From Sporosarcina sp. Te-1 (lineage in GTDB: Bacteria > Bacillota > Bacilli > Bacillales_A > Planococcaceae), in the NCBI RefSeq assembly GCF_017498505.1, contig NZ_CP071798.1, positions 3,645,501 through 3,709,500 of the forward strand: 64,000 nucleotides of DNA, given 5' to 3'. Shown piece by piece: positions 26,508-35,695 of this stretch. The translations under genes were made by a program, and so were the position numbers. The notes beneath the pieces are model-generated. The model saw only the letters and a list, made by a program, of their open reading frames with translations, was not told the origin of the DNA and made no database searches. Each line of letters begins with the position of its first letter. The first letter of the stretch is position 1.

Positions 26508-29500
26508 TTACAATACGTCAACAGTTACTTTAACTTCAGCTGTATCAGCAGTTTTTCCTGTTGTATCATGAGTGATTGTATAAACAACATTTGATGTGCC
26601 ATCTGTTAGGATTTTACCGTCTGTATCATAAACTGCAGGTGTAGAAGTTGACTTTACTTTAAATGTGTAACCTGATACTGATGGAAGTGATACTGTGCCA
26701 GCAGTAGCTGCTGTTGGAGCGAAATCACCAAACTTAGCCGCTTCCGCATTCACATCAACTTGCCCTTTGACATCAACTAAACGAGCTTCCAAACCACTTT
26801 TAGCGGAACCATTAGGTAATGCAGTTACTTTTGCATTAGCATCATCATAAGCAGCTTGTGTGTTAAGTTGTTCTGCAGCAGTCACTGCTAATTCAGCAGC
26901 TTTAACTTGTGCTTCACCTTCCCCAAGACCTGCTTTAACTACATTAATGCGAGTTTGAAGTTCAGTCTTAGCATTGCTGCTTGGCAATCCATCGATTAAT
27001 CCTTGAGCAGTTTCAACAGCTGCTTGAGTTTTAAGTGTTTCCGCAGAAGTCACTGCTGATTTTGCTGCCGCTAGCAATGTAGTCTCAGTTGCAGCAGTCA
27101 CTACGACAGAATTGGCTTTCAAGTCACCATAATCAGCTGCAAGATATGATACAGAACTGTATTCAAGTACAGGTACTGCTAATCCGCTTGCACCAATGAT
27201 TTTAATAGTTACTTTTGCATCATCACCAGTTACTTTTTCAATTGCTTGGGCTTTTACAACTCCACCAACGAAGTTGAAATCAGAAGACTTCAAGATGTTA
27301 GCATTGACTGCTTTGCTGAAAGTCAACTCTACAGAGTCTGCAACTCCATCTCCGTCAACGTCATTTGCTTGAGCACTAGAGACTATTACGGCAGCACCTT
27401 TAGCTGGTTGGCTTGTAAGGATGAATTTATAGTTATCTCCATTAATAAGCAATCTTACGTTGGAAACTTTAGTATCATCCCCAAGTTTGTTAGCAAACTC
27501 AGTTTCAGTAAGTGCTTTGGAGAATCCAGTTGTTTCATCGAAGAATGTAGCTATCTTACCGCTATAGCTTAATGCATTCTTACCAGCAAATGTGATTTTC
27601 TTTGTATCTTTATTGAAGCTTGTAACGATACCGACATGTTCTGTACCTACCTCTTTCGTAGAAACAAATTCTACTTTAGCAGTAGAGCTACCCAGATTTA
27701 TAGGACTTACATTTCTTTGGTTGTCAGCTGGTATTGCTGTTCCGTTGGCTAGGACGTTTACTGATGCAGTTTTGTTATCAATTGATTCAATTGAAATTGA
27801 TGGTTCAAATGCTGAGATAGTAAGAGTCGTGTAGCTTCGATTTGATTTGATTATTTGTGTTTGGGTAACACCTTTATTTGTAGTGTAAGTGACTATAACA
27901 TCTTCTCCACCTGTATTTGTAATGGTAAAGGTAGCATCTATATGGCTATATTCCTCCGGAAGGTCCATTGGAAAAAAGCTTTGGTTTGAAGCGTAATAAT
28001 CCACTCTAGCTATTTCATTTCCTTTGAATACTTTCTTCTCTGGTCGAGGAACTGCCCCGTTGCCATCAGTTACAAATAAAGATCCAACGGATAGCTTTTC
28101 TTTTGCAAAGTAAGTTATAGGACCTAGTTGGAACGGTTCTCCTTCATCTAGATTGCTGTCCACAGCATCGGGAGAGTTTGTATCAATCCAAGCTAACACT
28201 GTTGCGTAGTCATCTAATTTTTCACTTGCTATCGTAAATTCAACTTCTCCGAATTCGTTGGTTTTATATGAAATTTGTTTCTTTGGTTGACCACCATCCA
28301 GCCAATCGATAAATTGAGCTTCTGTCTCAGTTTTAATATTGCGATCTATATCTTCATTGAAAGCAAAATTTACATACTCATTGGCTACAGGCTCACCATT
28401 TTCGTCCATTACCATAGCTGTAAATTCTCGCCCATTTTCATATCCAACGGCAGCTTCTGGATTTTCACCCAATAGTCCGAAAATATCAATGCTATAGGCA
28501 GCTTGAGAAGCAACAAACGATAATTTTTCCATTTTCGCTTGAAGTTTGTTAGCTTCATACTTTTCGCGTACGTATTTTGCTGTATTGCTTCCTCCGTTGT
28601 CAATAAACACAATTGGAGTGACCGCAGTGTTAGAGCCGGATACGACGAATACCGCTTCCCCTTTTGCGTCCGTTGTCACTTCAGCAACTTCAGGATCTGC
28701 ATTGTTTAACAGTTGACGTGGATTGACACCATTAACTGTAGCTTTTGAAGTTTTGTCAACATTCACATTCAAGTTTTCTTCAAACGTTACAAAGAATTTT
28801 TGGTTTGCAACCGGCTTGCCTGTCTTTGGATCAAGATAAGTTAATTTATAAGTTTTATCTGCTCCGTTGTTTACACTGTTTCCTTTTTCGTCAGTAGGTG
28901 CAATTGTAAGAATTGTGTCAACTCCCCAGAATACGAAAGCATGGCTACGTACAGTCGGAGCACCTGTTGGATAAGCGACCACTTCATCAGTACCCGCCGC
29001 ATATTGCGTGTAAGAGAAAGTTGCAATACCGTTCTGGTCCGTTATGGCTTCAAACACTTGGTCTTTGTTCAATGTGCCAGTTGTATTTGCTTTCACGTTG
29101 AACGTTACAGGGATACCAGCTTTCTTCACACCTACGTCAGCAGAAACGATTGCTTGTTGGCCAACTTTACCTTGAACAGATTGAGTTGTGATATTGATCT
29201 TAGTTGGAATGACAGAAGAGATTCCTACAAATGTACCGATTCCTTTATTGTCGAGGGAGACGGTATATTTTTTGCCACCTTCTTGAACAGCCGTAGTCAA
29301 CACAACAGTTTTATCATCAGATTGCTTCACCGCAGCGTTAGAAACAGTCAAACCATCGATTGTGAAGTTTAACGAGTTGACGTTTTCTACTGCATCTTTG
29401 AACGTGACTTCCACAGTTGTCGCGTTGACTGCTTTTACCGCTCCTTTTCCTACGACACCAGTTGACACAGCAGAGAAGTCTGCGTTGGTGAACTTGTGCA

Positions 29501-30146
29501 GGAATGTCGCAAAGTGTCCGCGAGTTGTTGTATTTTTTGGATTGAATGCAGGTGCAGCTGGGTTCGTGATATCGAAGAAGTCAAGAACGTCAATAGCCGG
29601 ACGAGCTTCTGCTTTTGCTGAACCAAGATCCGTCACGTCTTTCTTGAAATCTTGTCTAGCTACATATGCAGCTAAATCAATATCGTTTACACGGTCGAAC
29701 GCACGAACCAATACGATTGCCATGTTTTCACGCGTGATGTTGCCAGCCGGATCTAGCTTGCCATCTGGAGTTCCAACGAATACGCCGTTGTCTTTTACAA
29801 CTGCAGCATACTTTAGTAGCTCGTCGTTAGAAGAAGATGTTAGATCAGCAAAGCGAGGGTTTGTTTTATAGTCTGTTGGCACAGCATGTCCTTCAGATAC
29901 AAGCCATTTCCCCATCAATTTCACAACGTCAGAACGAGTCAACGTTTTGTTTGGCTGGAATGTACCGTCTGGGTAACCAGAGATAACGCCAGCATCAGAT
30001 AGTGCATCGATTGCTGCCTCATGTGTATTGCCTTTTGTATCTGAGAAATCCTTTGCGCTTGCAACTGGTGCAACTGCAGACGCTACGAGCGCAGCTGATG
30101 CAGCTGTAGTGATAAACTTACGGTATTTCTTGTGTAGTTCCCCCAT
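26508..30146 (-). CDS. S-layer protein B (three SLH domains), paralogue of S-layer protein A
   Basis: 1212 residues, same layout as 16905-20567: signal peptide (about 1-31, ending VAPVASA), three SLH domains to about residue 215, Big_1-like Ig domain, beta modules, two ~50-residue helical repeats (AVETAQGLIDGLP, AAYDDANAKVTALP) and a final beta module. It differs mainly in residues about 540-800, where there are substitutions and small indels (for example GLLGENPEAAVG). AGGAGA precedes the ATG, and the promoter is at 30230-30258. The last coding bases and about ten more match gene A, then the sequence diverges into IS110 material, so its native terminator seems to have been lost. Confidence 0.92.
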   Translation of the reverse strand: MGELHKKYRKFITTAASAALVASAVAPVASAKDFSDTKGNTHEAAIDALSDAGVISGYPDGTFQPNKTLTRSDVVKLMGKWLVSEGHAVPTDYKTNPRFADLTSSSNDELLKYAAVVKDNGVFVGTPDGKLDPAGNITRENMAIVLVRAFDRVNDIDLAAYVARQDFKKDVTDLGSAKAEARPAIDVLDFFDITNPAAPAFNPKNTTTRGHFATFLHKFTNADFSAVSTGVVGKGAVKAVNATTVEVTFKDAVENVNSLNFTIDGLTVSNAAVKQSDDKTVVLTTAVQEGGKKYTVSLDNKGIGTFVGISSVIPTKINITTQSVQGKVGQQAIVSADVGVKKAGIPVTFNVKANTTGTLNKDQVFEAITDQNGIATFSYTQYAAGTDEVVAYPTGAPTVRSHAFVFWGVDTILTIAPTDEKGNSVNNGADKTYKLTYLDPKTGKPVANQKFFVTFEENLNVNVDKTSKATVNGVNPRQLLNNADPEVAEVTTDAKGEAVFVVSGSNTAVTPIVFIDNGGSNTAKYVREKYEANKLQAKMEKLSFVASQAAYSIDIFGLLGENPEAAVGYENGREFTAMVMDENGEPVANEYVNFAFNEDIDRNIKTETEAQFIDWLDGGQPKKQISYKTNEFGEVEFTIASEKLDDYATVLAWIDTNSPDAVDSNLDEGEPFQLGPITYFAKEKLSVGSLFVTDGNGAVPRPEKKVFKGNEIARVDYYASNQSFFPMDLPEEYSHIDATFTITNTGGEDVIVTYTTNKGVTQTQIIKSNRSYTTLTISAFEPSISIESIDNKTASVNVLANGTAIPADNQRNVSPINLGSSTAKVEFVSTKEVGTEHVGIVTSFNKDTKKITFAGKNALSYSGKIATFFDETTGFSKALTETEFANKLGDDTKVSNVRLLINGDNYKFILTSQPAKGAAVIVSSAQANDVDGDGVADSVELTFSKAVNANILKSSDFNFVGGVVKAQAIEKVTGDDAKVTIKIIGASGLAVPVLEYSSVSYLAADYGDLKANSVVVTAATETTLLAAAKSAVTSAETLKTQAAVETAQGLIDGLPSSNAKTELQTRINVVKAGLGEGEAQVKAAELAVTAAEQLNTQAAYDDANAKVTALPNGSAKSGLEARLVDVKGQVDVNAEAAKFGDFAPTAATAGTVSLPSVSGYTFKVKSTSTPAVYDTDGKILTDGTSNVVYTITHDTTGKTADTAEVKVTVDVL

Positions 30147-30229
30147 TGATTACACTCTCCTGAACTCTGTATTGTTTGGTCCCATCGTGCTGATAGGTAA
30201 ATGAATAGAATATTAGCGAATAACTATGT

Positions 30230-30258
30230 TATCTAAAGAATTCTAATCTCGTTGTCAA
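30230..30258 (-). promoter_or_regulatory. probable sigma-A promoter of S-layer gene B
   Basis: On the minus strand TTGACA (30258-30253), a 17-bp spacer and TAGATA (30235-30230). The -10 ends 84 bases before the ATG, exactly as for S-layer gene A, although the leaders differ. Confidence 0.6.
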
Positions 30259-30888
30259 AACCGTAAGTTAATGAAGAGTTCTCTTTCTAAACAAAATTAT
30301 CTGCCAATTTACTATTATTAATGATAAAACTTTACCTACTAAACTGCTTGAATTCAATAGAGTCTGTCTATTAGGGTTGATTTCGTGTTTATTTGGTCAG
30401 ATGAAGCGTAAATTTATATCTATTTTGCGTAATAATTGAAATAACAAAATGAGGATGTTGGAAAAATTTTCTGCATTTCATTCGTGAAATTGAATCGCTT
30501 AAAAAAAGAATGTATATTAGTTATTCACAAGGGAAGATGCAATGTAATCGTTTATTGCCACGAGATACAAAGGGAAACCCGCTTTTCGTATATCTCATTT
30601 TTCCCCTTTTAAAATAGGTAACTGTTTTTCCCTTCAGCTCGATGTCTGGTCGAAACAGGCTGTCGCTTGCTTATTTTAAAAAATCATTGAGAGAGTAGAA
30701 AAGTTTTATTACCTTCGATTATTATGTACTAACCATTTAAAAGATCCTTTCCATGTAAGTATTTATGAATTTGAGTAATTTTCCGAAATTTATGCTACGA
30801 TAATTAATAGAAGTATGATGTTAGGGAATAAATTCGTATCAATAAATCAACGAGTACGGGTAATAAACTACTATTCAAAAGGTGTCCC
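30259..30888. other. long AT-rich intergenic region
   Basis: About 630 bases between the divergent S-layer B promoter and the helicase gene. No ORF with a ribosome site and no clear hairpin was seen. Confidence 0.4.
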
Positions 30889-30933
30889 ATGTACGAACGA
30901 CTGGATGCAACTTATGAAAGAGGAGGCAATGCG

Positions 30934-33900
30934 ATGAATGTAATTGAATCATGGGCTTTTTTAGAATCAATTTTGCCCGGTGAAGTTCCCTCTTTAAAAG
31001 ATAAGATGGAAGGGTACCATTTTCAGGATAAGCAGTATAGAAATCGTGTAAACCCTTTAGAAATATCCGGGAACTTATGGGAAACGATGCGGCCTGCCAA
31101 GCCAGAGAGTGAAGAGATCACTTTTCGTTATTACGTGGATTGTTATGGACAAGATCAGCTAGTTCAATTGTTCCGGGCCTTTTTCAAGAGTAAAGAAGAA
31201 ATTGTGAATCGAAGTTATAAACGTTTCTATAGCTTCACTTTCTTGGTTAATGAAGTAGGAGAGTATGTGGAGGACTCAATATTTATTCCACATGTGCAAC
31301 TTATTATCCATGATATTCAAAAGAAGAAAATTATTCACTATGATACATTCAATAGACGGTATGAAGAAGCGAAGAGAAGAGTTGAAGAAGCTGCGAGTTC
31401 AATTTTTAGCGCCGGTGTCAATTTGGAAGGGATTCAAAAACTACGGGAAGTATTCCACCAACATTTCAGTGTTCCTTGTTGGACTGTAAATCTTGGCTAC
31501 GTGGAAATCAATATAAAGAAGAAAGAGAACGAAAGCATTCCCCATTTCAATAGTTTTTACATAGAGGATCTCCAAAATATTTTGGAAAAGGGTCCGAATG
31601 CCACGTTGCAACAATTTGTGGAGGGAAGGCCTCTAGAACTGGACATTGACGAAAATAAAAATAAGATTCAGCAGTTATTATCCCCTTGCAAGCTGCCGTT
31701 AGGACGATGGCCATCGCCAGTCGCCCAACGTTTATCGCTAATGCAACAGGTAGCTGTTAATCAAATTTTGAGTGGAAATGAGAAGATATGCTCGGTAAAT
31801 GGTCCGCCTGGAACAGGTAAAACGACCTTGTTAAAAGATGTCTTCGCTCAAATCATTGTGGAGCGCGCCATCAGGCTAGTCTCATACAAGGATCCAACGA
31901 AAGCGTTCTCAATCAAGGGACAAATGAAGATAGATAAATACAATTACACTATGCATGAGTTGGACGAGAACATAGCTAAATACTCAATTGTTGTAACTTC
32001 AAGCAACAATGGAGCTGTTGAGAACATATCTAAAGACTTACCGAAATTAGATGCAGTGGTACGGGATTGTAACAGGCCGACAGAGGAAGAGCGAAGAGAA
32101 GAGCTTGCTCATTCGGGAAGAGATTTATTATATGAGTATGAGTGTGAACAGGCATATGCCGAAGAATCGGGTACTTTGAACTTTTTTGCGGAGATTTCTT
32201 CGGAGGTTATTCAAACCGAAAAAACATGGGGGCTTTTTTCCGCTGCGTTAGGCCGCTCATCGAATATTACAGCAGTTAGTAAAGCGTTAAATGGAGTACG
32301 TGCAAAAGGACAACTACGAGAACAGCCGTTAGGAAAGCAGCTTGAACAGTCTTTACCGGCTAATGCATGGGAAGAGGTAGTGGGCGAATTCAATTTATTG
32401 CTCGAATCCGTCGAACGGAAGAAAGCAGAGCTACAGCAGTTCGCAGATCTTATGTTGCAAGCGGAAGACATCTTCGCAGCTGAAAAGCAAACTGCGATGG
32501 AAATAGCGGTAACAAAAGAGCACGCACAGCAGATGAGTATGCAAATAAAAAAATTAGAAATGCAAAAGCAACTCATAAACGAACAACTAGAAAACTTGCC
32601 ACCACCAACAATTTTTGAAAAAATAATACAACTTTTTACGAAAAAGAAAAATAAAGAAGATGCGAAAATTAGGCGAGAACTCCATTTGGTTATTGAAGAG
32701 CAAAAAAAATTAGTGGAAAGTTCTACGGGGAATGCAATTAGTCTAAAACAGCTGGAAATAAAAGCAGAAAACATAAAGGAGAGTATAGAAGAGATTACTG
32801 TTTGGAAAGAAAAATACCGGAATCAGCAAGTCATGTTACCTACAGAGCAATTTTGGAGTAAAGAAATGTATGAAGAACGTCAAAAGACCGTATTATGGCA
32901 GACAAATGAATTGAATTTTGAGCGGGGCTTGCTGTTTCTAAAGGCATTAAAGGTGCATAAAACATTTCTGATGATAAATGCGAGACCGGTGAAAGCAGCA
33001 ATTGCTGTTTTTTCAAATCAACAGAACATCAATTTGAACATTGCAAAAAACCGAGAATACTTGGCTAATATGTGGAACGTCATGCATCTCCTATTTCCGG
33101 TGATGAGTACAACATTTGCCAGTTTTTGTTCGATGTACCGTGGAATAGAGAAGGACTTTATCGGCTACTTGGTTGTGGATGAGGCAGGTCAAGCAAGTCC
33201 GCAGCAAGCGGCGGGAGCATTGTGGCGTTCACGACGTGCGGTCATTGTCGGCGATCCGATTCAAATTGAGCCGGTTGTGCCAGTTGATGAGACAATATTA
33301 CATGATATTCGAAAAGCCTTCAATCTGTCTGAAGCGTATATAGGATTGGAAGCATCTGTTCAGACATTAGCGGATTATGCAAACCCCGTCGGGACATACA
33401 AAGGAGAAGGTGGCGCCTGCCAGAGGATCGGTATTCCACTTTGGGTACATAGGCGTTGCGAAGAACCGATGTTTTCAATTGCGAATCGAATTGCATATCA
33501 AAATAAAATGGTGTTGGCAAATCAAAAAATCGGAAATGGGCAATGGTTAGACTGTACGGGTAGAGCGGTTCAAGACCAGTATGTACGAGAGCAGGGCCAG
33601 CTGATAGTGGAAAAAATTAAAGCCCACTTTACTACGTTGGCTGAAGGAGGGGCAACACCAAGTATTTTTGTTATCACGCCATTCACCGCGGTTAAAAATG
33701 AACTTAAAAGGTTGGTGAAAAGTAAATTGAAAAGTGAATTTCCACACATCGGCAGATGGGCTGATCGATCGATTGGGACTGTGCATACATTCCAAGGAAA
33801 GGAAGCGGATATCGTTTATTTTGTTACGGGCACCGATACACAAACGGATGGAGCAGCAAATTGGTCGTGCATAAAACCTAATTTACTGAATGTGGCGGCT

Positions 33901-34047
33901 ACTCGGGCGAAAAAAGAATTTTACGTAGTTGGGGATGAAACACGGTTCCAGTATAAGAATTTCTATTATACCATCCAGCAAACATTCGAGGAGTTTCATG
34001 AAAAAAAGCATTCGCGGTTAGAGGCTCACGGAATTAATCAAGATTAA
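30934..34047 (+). CDS. large SF1 (Upf1/DNA2-like) helicase with a coiled-coil insertion
   Basis: 1037 residues. N-terminal region of unknown fold (about 1-260), then helicase motif I GPPGTGKTTLLK near 290, motif Ia with TSSNNGAVENI, a long coiled-coil insertion (about 510-650, rich in E, K and Q), motif II VVDEAGQASPQQ near 747, motif III GDPIQIEPV, motif V TVHTFQGKEAD and motif VI NVAATRAKKEF near 990. This is the SF1B Upf1/Dna2 arrangement. The ATG at 30934 is chosen because AGAGGAGG lies just upstream; the earlier ATG at 30889 has none. The gene stands alone. Similar stand-alone helicases occur in defence islands; that role is only a suggestion. Confidence 0.88.
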   Translation: MNVIESWAFLESILPGEVPSLKDKMEGYHFQDKQYRNRVNPLEISGNLWETMRPAKPESEEITFRYYVDCYGQDQLVQLFRAFFKSKEEIVNRSYKRFYSFTFLVNEVGEYVEDSIFIPHVQLIIHDIQKKKIIHYDTFNRRYEEAKRRVEEAASSIFSAGVNLEGIQKLREVFHQHFSVPCWTVNLGYVEINIKKKENESIPHFNSFYIEDLQNILEKGPNATLQQFVEGRPLELDIDENKNKIQQLLSPCKLPLGRWPSPVAQRLSLMQQVAVNQILSGNEKICSVNGPPGTGKTTLLKDVFAQIIVERAIRLVSYKDPTKAFSIKGQMKIDKYNYTMHELDENIAKYSIVVTSSNNGAVENISKDLPKLDAVVRDCNRPTEEERREELAHSGRDLLYEYECEQAYAEESGTLNFFAEISSEVIQTEKTWGLFSAALGRSSNITAVSKALNGVRAKGQLREQPLGKQLEQSLPANAWEEVVGEFNLLLESVERKKAELQQFADLMLQAEDIFAAEKQTAMEIAVTKEHAQQMSMQIKKLEMQKQLINEQLENLPPPTIFEKIIQLFTKKKNKEDAKIRRELHLVIEEQKKLVESSTGNAISLKQLEIKAENIKESIEEITVWKEKYRNQQVMLPTEQFWSKEMYEERQKTVLWQTNELNFERGLLFLKALKVHKTFLMINARPVKAAIAVFSNQQNINLNIAKNREYLANMWNVMHLLFPVMSTTFASFCSMYRGIEKDFIGYLVVDEAGQASPQQAAGALWRSRRAVIVGDPIQIEPVVPVDETILHDIRKAFNLSEAYIGLEASVQTLADYANPVGTYKGEGGACQRIGIPLWVHRRCEEPMFSIANRIAYQNKMVLANQKIGNGQWLDCTGRAVQDQYVREQGQLIVEKIKAHFTTLAEGGATPSIFVITPFTAVKNELKRLVKSKLKSEFPHIGRWADRSIGTVHTFQGKEADIVYFVTGTDTQTDGAANWSCIKPNLLNVAATRAKKEFYVVGDETRFQYKNFYYTIQQTFEEFHEKKHSRLEAHGINQD

Positions 34048-34480
34048 ACTTAGGACACATACATGCCTGTATCAGGTTTCTTTGTTTATGAATCATTTAG
34101 TGGGGAACTCAGACCCGCCAAGATTAACCCAGATTCCATGTGGGGAACGATGAAAATGTAGCTCGTGTTCAAAAGTCGGGGGAGATCAACTTAAGATGAT
34201 GTAGGATCAACGTCTCAACTGGAACTTAGTTTGTATGAAAGTAATTTTTAAAGGATGATTATATGTGCTGATATGGTTTTATCAATCGCTTATACCGGAA
34301 ATCACAGATATTATTCTTTTCCGAGCCTAGCCGGAGCGTAGGAAGAAAAATAAGTACTACAATATGGTACCCGAGGGTAGCCTCTGGAAGCGAAATGTGG
34401 ATGGCAAGGCATTTCTCAACTGCTATTAATTTTAGAGTAGATTAATGACCTTGCCACACAAAGCAGAATGAATCGGGAAT
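34048..34480. other. intergenic region, no gene seen
   Basis: About 430 bases between convergent genes. An inverted repeat around 34407-34460 (GGCAAGG ... CCTTGCC, long loop) lacks a T-run, so it is not called a terminator. Confidence 0.35.
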
Positions 34481-35134
34481 TTATATCAACACATCATGCT
34501 TAGCAGGCACCAACCCCGTATAATTCGCATAAAGCGCAGCTTTAGTGCGATCACCAAGGTTTAATTTCGACAATACCTGGCTCACATGCTTTTTTACCGT
34601 ATTCTCCGTGATATACAAGTTGGCCGCAATTTGTTTATTGGACAGCCCCATTCCAATTTTTTGCAACACCTCTTTTTCCTTAGAGGTCAATTGCTCTATA
34701 TATTTATCATCCACTTGTGGCTTCCGTTGAGATTCCAGCAATAGGTCAATGATGTCTGGATCATAATATTTCCTGCCTCTTTTAATGACGTGAACCGCGT
34801 AAATCAATTCTTCTGGATAGGCATCCTTTGAAATATACCCATCGACATCCATCGCTTTGGCATGCTGGAAAGTTAACGGATCCTTTGAATGGATGAGGAC
34901 GGCGAATTTGCAGGAGCAGCCTCGTTTTCTCGCTTCTGTAATTACATCTAATCCACTCTCATGTTCCAATTGGAAATCAACAATAGCCAAATCAGGTTTT
35001 TCCTTTTCAATCAGATAAAGCGCTTCTTTTTTGTTGCTCGCTTCTCCACATACTTTCATCGTTCCCTGCGATGAAAGAATGGAGATGATCCCTTTTCGGA
35101 TGAGCGTTTGATCATCTACCACCACAATTTTCAT
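34481..35134 (-). CDS. LuxR/NarL-type response regulator behind a c-di-GMP-II riboswitch
   Basis: 217 residues. Receiver domain with VVVDDQ, the phospho-acceptor in AIVDFQ near residue 54 and the lysine in ISKDAYPE; C-terminal LuxR helix-turn-helix (LTSKEKEVLQKIGMGLSNKQ, then ENTVKKHVSQVLSKL). No histidine kinase is adjacent. A paralogue at 51668-52303 shares the C-terminal DRT-x-A-A-L-Y-A-N. A TTG three bases upstream is an alternative start; GAGGGGGG lies nine bases before it. The leader carries a c-di-GMP-II aptamer (35196-35272). It is transcribed away from the TasA-type operon, which starts 560 bases off, and may control it. Confidence 0.88.
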   Translation of the reverse strand: MKIVVVDDQTLIRKGIISILSSQGTMKVCGEASNKKEALYLIEKEKPDLAIVDFQLEHESGLDVITEARKRGCSCKFAVLIHSKDPLTFQHAKAMDVDGYISKDAYPEELIYAVHVIKRGRKYYDPDIIDLLLESQRKPQVDDKYIEQLTSKEKEVLQKIGMGLSNKQIAANLYITENTVKKHVSQVLSKLNLGDRTKAALYANYTGLVPAKHDVLI

Positions 35135-35195
35135 CAATGTAGAGAGCCCCCCTCATTTAGAATAAAAGAACGTTTACTCAAGGACGTCCATATGT

Positions 35196-35272
35196 AATGA
35201 GGCCGGTTGCACCACTGACTCCCTACATCCCAGGTGCCCAGATAGAGGATGTAGTTCCTAGTCTCCTACTAG
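35196..35272 (-). ncRNA. c-di-GMP-II riboswitch
   Basis: On the minus strand the class II c-di-GMP core is present: CTGGGCACCT (35241-35232), then AGTGGTGCAACCGGCC (35218-35203). As in the Clostridium class II aptamer, a pseudoknot encloses the GGGCAC segment: CTACATCC before it and GGATGTAG after it. The copy at 51514-51600 has different bases at these positions (TGCAACCC/GGGTTGCA) that still pair, so the helix is supported by covariation. A TATACT -10 lies 20 bases upstream (35298-35293). The 3' strand CCTCATT can also pair with AATGAGG in the ribosome site, predicting translational ON control. Confidence 0.85.
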
Positions 35273-35292
35273 TCTTTTGTTTCTATAGGTTA

Positions 35293-35298
35293 AGTATA
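35293..35298 (-). promoter_or_regulatory. -10 element of the response regulator transcript
   Basis: TATACT on the minus strand, about 20 bases before the aptamer, in the context GTATACTTAACCTATAG. No -35 box at 16-18 bp. Confidence 0.5.
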
Positions 35299-35529
35299 CG
35301 TCGCTATCTATGCAGATATTGTCAGTTCGTTGGAAGCGACAACCATCTATTTTTGAGTACTTTTCGTTCATTTCGTCCCTTTTTGTCCTTTCGACCCAAT
35401 AAAAATATTGTACTAAACATGACACGAAAATAAATGGCACGAAAGTGTGCTTTCGGTATCATCCAAAAGCAGAAGGGTGGTCTGCAAAAAATCACCCAAT
35501 CGAGGTGCGAGAAATCGTTTTGTCCTGTT

Positions 35530-35547
35530 TATACTAAAACTAGTTCC
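35530..35547 (+). promoter_or_regulatory. shared promoter element of the TasA-type operon
   Basis: TATACTAAAACTAGTTCC. The same 18-base string, with one difference, occurs at 52674-52691 before the helical-protein operon. No -35 box lies 16-18 bp upstream in either case, which suggests activator-dependent promoters. Confidence 0.55.
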
Positions 35548-35695
35548 ATTCTCATAGTGAATGAGCGAGTTTTTAAAGGGGGAGAGGGCTGGTAGGGGTA
35601 CATGGCGACTTCAAAGCAATACTTGAAATAGTATTGTAGGAACTCAATCAAATTGAAGTATGAAAATCAGAAGTTATTGGGGAGGAAAAGAAGGT

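Noticed and set aside
30889-30933. Upstream ATG as the start of the SF1 helicase
   Set aside because: The AGAGGAGG site inside this stretch points to the ATG at 30934.
34407-34460. Terminator of the minus-strand response regulator
   Set aside because: The inverted repeat has a long loop and no T-run on the minus strand.
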